Source: Gp1-AA133 sp964641665 (GTDB lineage Bacteria; Acidobacteriota; Terriglobia; Terriglobales; Acidobacteriaceae). Taken from it: a stretch of 64,000 nucleotides of DNA. Position 1 is the stretch's first letter; every line of letters begins with the position of its first letter. The position numbers and the translations under genes were made by a program. The notes under the pieces were generated by a model. The model worked only from the letters and a program-made list of their open reading frames with translations, made no database searches and was not told the origin of the DNA. The DNA is taken from positions 62,001 through 126,000 of the forward strand of contig CAZXKO010000031.1 in NCBI GenBank assembly GCA_964641665.1, given 5' to 3'. Below, piece by piece: positions 61,402 through 64,000 of this stretch.

Positions 61402-61612
61402 TTAGGACTGCACGACGACACTCCCCGTCATCTTGGGATGCATGCGACAGTAGTATGGAAATTCCCCGGGCTCTGTAAAGCGGAATTGGAACTTCTGTTC
61501 GGTATCCAGCGCCGCCGACTTGAACTTGCCCTGCGTGCTGTTCAACCGTGTGCGGGATGTCGTCGTGGTTGGTCCAGGTCACCTCCGTGCCTGCTTTCAC
61601 GGTGAGGGCTCC
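61402..61612 (-). pseudogene. Cupredoxin remnant, frameshifted and lacking its start
   Basis: Plastocyanin-like sequence in two frames: LTVKAGTEVTWTNHDDIPHTV, quoted in part as TVKAGTEVTWTNHDDIPHTV, then after a one-base shift near 61540 STQGKFKSAALDTEQKF and FTEPGEFPYYCRMHPKMTG to the stop at 61402. All four type-1 copper ligands (His of PHTV, Cys, His, Met) can be found, but no single frame holds them and the export signal is gone. It is joined directly to the DUF2231 remnant, which implies a deletion between the two genes. Confidence 0.8.
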
Positions 61613-61624
61613 CGGTGGGGCGAT

Positions 61625-61978
61625 AGCCCGGCAGGACTCCGTTCCTTCGGCGCGCCTGGAAATGCATCCACCACACCAGCCAGATCATGACGCTCGAGAC
61701 ACAGGCCAGGATCAGATGCAGCCTCAGGACGCCTTCAGTTTCTCGCCCTCAAGTTGAAACTGCCAGGCCAGGATGCCCGTCGCCAGAACCGGGACCGTCG
61801 AAATGGCAGCAACGAGAATGTTGTAGTAGGCCGCATCGGCAAAACTGCGGCGCCCCATCCAGCGGGAGAGGACGTCAAATGCGACCGCGGCTAGAAACAG
61901 GGCTATGGGAAAGTGCACCAGCACCATGTGTTGCGCATGCTTGGCTAGTATCGTCGACTTTAGATCAAAAGGATGCAA
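61625..61978 (-). pseudogene. DUF2231-type membrane protein, frameshifted and truncated
   Basis: Begins TTG 61978 with MHPFDLKSTIL and the family motif LVHFPIALFLAAVAFDVLS. Hydrophobic helices follow (ILVAAISTVPVLATGILAW). A shift near 61735 changes frame to GVLRLHLILACVSSVMIWLVWW. Similarity then ends at about GYRP, where the sequence fuses to the cupredoxin remnant; the last expected membrane helices are missing. DUF2231 and cupredoxin genes are frequent neighbours, so this is a collapsed two-gene unit. Confidence 0.75.
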
Positions 61979-62279
61979 AGTTGTCCGCCTGACTGCTCAC
62001 ACGTCACCCTGGGATGGCTTCTCGATTCCCGACGGGAGCAGACGTCTCTAGAACTCGACTGGACAACGCTTTATTCCCGCGGGGCGAACCCGTTCAAAAC
62101 AGTTGTTGCGCCTGTCCTAGTCTTTTAATCCGATACGACGACCGTTCGCGGCGCAACGCGGGGCCAAAGAAGAATGACTACTTCGCCGGGATAAAAGCCA
62201 CCTCCGGCTCAATTCGAGCGCCCCGGGGGTTCTTATTTGTTGCGATGGATGTGAAACGGAGATCCGAAGGCCGCCAGTC
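61979..62279. other. Intergenic stretch without recognised features
   Basis: About 300 bases between the DUF2231 remnant and the zinc dehydrogenase stop. No RNA gene, repeat or convincing small gene was found. Confidence 0.4.
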
Positions 62280-63299
62280 CTAGCGCTCGTCCAAAGAAAC
62301 CATGATCTTCTTGAAGCGGGCAGGATCGTCACTCCAAGCCTTAAGGGCGCCTGGAGCCTCTTCGATAGAGACATTGGAACTGAGCGCGCCTTCGACCGGG
62401 AAGCGATGTTCTTCAAGCATGCGGATCACTTTACGGAAATCTTCCGGCAATGCATTGCGCGAGCCAAGAATATCCAACTCCTTCTGCACAAAGAGACGGG
62501 TCTCGTAGGTGACCAACTCTTTTGCGTAGCCGATGTAAACGACCCGGCCGGTAAAGGCGACTTCCTCTACAGCCGCGCGAAAGATTTGCGGGGAGCCGAC
62601 CGCCTCGATCACGACGTCCGGACCGAGGCCATTCGTCAGTTCGTGGAGGGTTTCGTGCAACGACTGAATCCTGGTATTTACGATGTGGGCGGCGCCGGCT
62701 TTCTTAGCGACGCTGAGCTTCTCGTCACTTACGTCCACTCCGATCGTCTTGGCCCCGCAACCATGTGAGGCGGCAATTACACCGAGCCCGACGCCACCAC
62801 AGCCGAACACGGCGACCGAATCCTCGGGCGTCACCCGTCCACGGGCAACAGCATGGAAGCCTACCGTCAGAGGCTCTACGAGGCACAGTTCCGTTAGTGT
62901 CAGATTAGCTGGATACAGTTTTTCCGCAGGCATTGCGATGTATTCGGTCAACGCCCCATCCCGCTGAACACCAAGAGTCTGATTGAACTCGCAAGCATTC
63001 GGACGACCGCGAAGACAAGCTGCGCAACAACCGCAGTTCGTGTACGGGGACATGGTCACGTCGACCCCAGCGGCCAGGGCCACGTGCCGCTTGCTACCTT
63101 CGACGATCGTCGCCGCCACCTCGTGCCCCGGAATACGGGGGAACGAAACCAATGGGTTCATCCCCCTGAAGGAATTCAGGTCGCTTCCGCAGAGTCCGAT
63201 CATTCGCACTTTCAGGAGGAGACTGTCTCCGTCGACTGCAGGCTCAACGATCGTCTCGACTGCCGCTTCGCCCGGTTTCTTGATCACGACCGCTTTCAC
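62280..63299 (-). CDS. Zinc-dependent medium-chain sugar/alcohol dehydrogenase
   Basis: MDR-family enzyme of 339 residues. Catalytic zinc region IGLCGSDLNSFRG and PGHEVAATI; structural zinc cysteines in CGCCAACLRGRPNAC; coenzyme motif VAVFGCGGVGLGVIA. The start overlaps the upstream amidohydrolase stop by 4 nt, so the two form one unit. A dehydrogenase next to an amidohydrolase-2 lactonase is the usual arrangement in oxidative L-fucose, L-rhamnose or galactose routes, where the sugar is oxidised to its lactone and then opened. The substrate is inferred from that pairing only. Confidence 0.88.
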   Translation of the reverse strand: MKAVVIKKPGEAAVETIVEPAVDGDSLLLKVRMIGLCGSDLNSFRGMNPLVSFPRIPGHEVAATIVEGSKRHVALAAGVDVTMSPYTNCGCCAACLRGRPNACEFNQTLGVQRDGALTEYIAMPAEKLYPANLTLTELCLVEPLTVGFHAVARGRVTPEDSVAVFGCGGVGLGVIAASHGCGAKTIGVDVSDEKLSVAKKAGAAHIVNTRIQSLHETLHELTNGLGPDVVIEAVGSPQIFRAAVEEVAFTGRVVYIGYAKELVTYETRLFVQKELDILGSRNALPEDFRKVIRMLEEHRFPVEGALSSNVSIEEAPGALKAWSDDPARFKKIMVSLDER

Positions 63300-64000
63300 T
63301 CGCCTGCACTCCGTGTCGCTGCGTTTGGCCTGAGCCGATACACCTCAGTAGCCGTTCCTCCGAGGATGCGGTCTTGTTCAGCGGCCGAGAGGCCACCAAC
63401 CAGGGATTGCAGCGTGTCGATCCATTTTCGATATGTGGATGCCAGCAGGCAAACCGGCCAATCCGATCCGGCCATGAGCCGGCTCGGGCCAAACGCCTGC
63501 AACACGACGTCAACATAAGGTCGCAAATCGTGTCCCGTCCACGTTGACCAGTCTGCTTCTGTAACCATGCCAGAAATCTTGCAGTAGACGTTGTCTCTTC
63601 GCGCGAGTTCGCAGATGTTGCCCTGCCACGGATCTAGGATGCGATCGCGAATTCGCGGCTTAGCCACGTGATCCAGTACAAAAACCTGTTCGGGATGTCT
63701 ATCCACGAACTGGATAGCGGCAGGCAGATGCCGTTCGAAGATCAGAATGTCGTAGACGAGGCCGGAGTCTTTCATGGCGTGTATGCCTTGATTGAACTCG
63801 CTGCCGAGGATGAAATTTTCGTCCGGCTCGTCCTGAATGATATGGCGAAGCCCTTTCAATTTGCTCTCGCCGCGTAAACGCTCCAGCTCAACCGGAAACT
63901 GCCGGCTGGCGATTGGAGCCCATCCGACCACTCCTAGAACGGCTTGCGAACCCCCAGCCAACGACAGCAGCCAGTCTGTCTCCTCGCGGCTCTGTCTTGC
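63296..64000 (-). CDS. Amidohydrolase-2 family lactonase (fuconolactonase-like), N-terminus off the window
   Basis: The last 234 codons of a TIM-barrel amidohydrolase related to L-fucono-1,5-lactonase and L-rhamnono-lactonase. Visible are REETDWLLSLAGGSQAVLGVVGW, quoted in part as REETDWLLSLAGGSQAV, then LRHIIQDEPDENFI, VLDHVAKPRIRD, NVYCKISGMVTEADW and the metal/catalytic Asp in RLMAGSDWPVC. The N-terminal HxH segment lies beyond the window. The start at 63961 that an isolated reading would suggest is internal, because similarity continues to the edge. It is coupled to the zinc dehydrogenase. Confidence 0.87.
   Translation of the reverse strand, partial: ARQSREETDWLLSLAGGSQAVLGVVGWAPIASRQFPVELERLRGESKLKGLRHIIQDEPDENFILGSEFNQGIHAMKDSGLVYDILIFERHLPAAIQFVDRHPEQVFVLDHVAKPRIRDRILDPWQGNICELARRDNVYCKISGMVTEADWSTWTGHDLRPYVDVVLQAFGPSRLMAGSDWPVCLLASTYRKWIDTLQSLVGGLSAAEQDRILGGTATEVYRLRPNAATRSAGE

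Noticed and set aside
1..64000. CRISPR arrays, insertion sequences or a biosynthetic (NRPS/PKS) cluster
   Set aside because: No regularly spaced direct repeats, transposase genes, terminal inverted repeats or megasynthase modules were seen; the only mobile element is the tRNA-Arg island.

Overview
The window looks like the chromosome of a soil Acidobacteriota (Terriglobia-like). It is GC-rich by eye. It carries a very large carboxypeptidase-regulatory/Oar-type TonB-dependent receptor, an IclR-type HTH fused to a sugar-binding domain, HAF-like secreted repeat proteins, DUF2231/cupredoxin genes and many secreted glycoside hydrolases; this mix is characteristic of that phylum. The taxonomic call is inference from gene content. 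No rRNA or marker gene is present to confirm it.

Layout. 1-18 kb: a minus-strand operon of GH106 and GH78 alpha-L-rhamnosidases and a GH3 enzyme, then a fucose/arabinose-isomerase-like enzyme, a clan GH-A (GH39-like) enzyme, a TPR protein and the TonB-dependent receptor, which ends in a clear terminator. 18-26 kb: a complete L-rhamnose module consisting of a divergent regulator, rhaI, rhaB, the fused aldolase/dehydrogenase rhaEW, rhaM and rhaT. 26-32 kb: a secreted Ig/beta-propeller lipoprotein and a complete pqqABCDE operon, including a 25-residue pqqA. 32-49 kb: sugar and sugar-acid oxidation plus pectin use. This holds two dehydrogenases, a 2-hydroxyacid dehydrogenase, an IlvD/EDD aldonate dehydratase, GH97, a TtuC-like dehydrogenase, another SDR, KDPG aldolase, KDG kinase, altronate dehydratase, GH27, GH28, a NagB-like deaminase and an ExuT-like MFS transporter. 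49-56.6 kb: a PQQ-dependent dehydrogenase with a lanthanide-type Asp-Tyr-Asp active site, a divergent diheme cytochrome c with an SMP-30 lactonase, a GlcG/HbpS protein and a Tat-exported GH2 enzyme. 56.8-61.3 kb: a small decaying genomic island in tRNA-Arg(TCG), bounded by a 54-bp direct repeat, with a frameshifted tyrosine recombinase. 61.4-64 kb: decayed cupredoxin and DUF2231 genes, then a zinc dehydrogenase and an amidohydrolase-type lactonase that runs off the edge.

How it fits together. The secreted enzymes would strip rhamnose, galactose and galacturonate from pectin or rhamnogalacturonan. RhaT and the ExuT-like carrier import the sugars. Rhamnose goes through RhaI/RhaB/RhaEW to DHAP and lactate. 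Uronate goes through altronate dehydratase, KDG kinase and KDPG aldolase to pyruvate and glyceraldehyde-3-phosphate, although uronate isomerase and tagaturonate reductase are not in the window. A second, oxidative route is suggested by the PQQ enzyme with its own cofactor operon, the cytochrome, the lactonase and the IlvD/EDD dehydratase.
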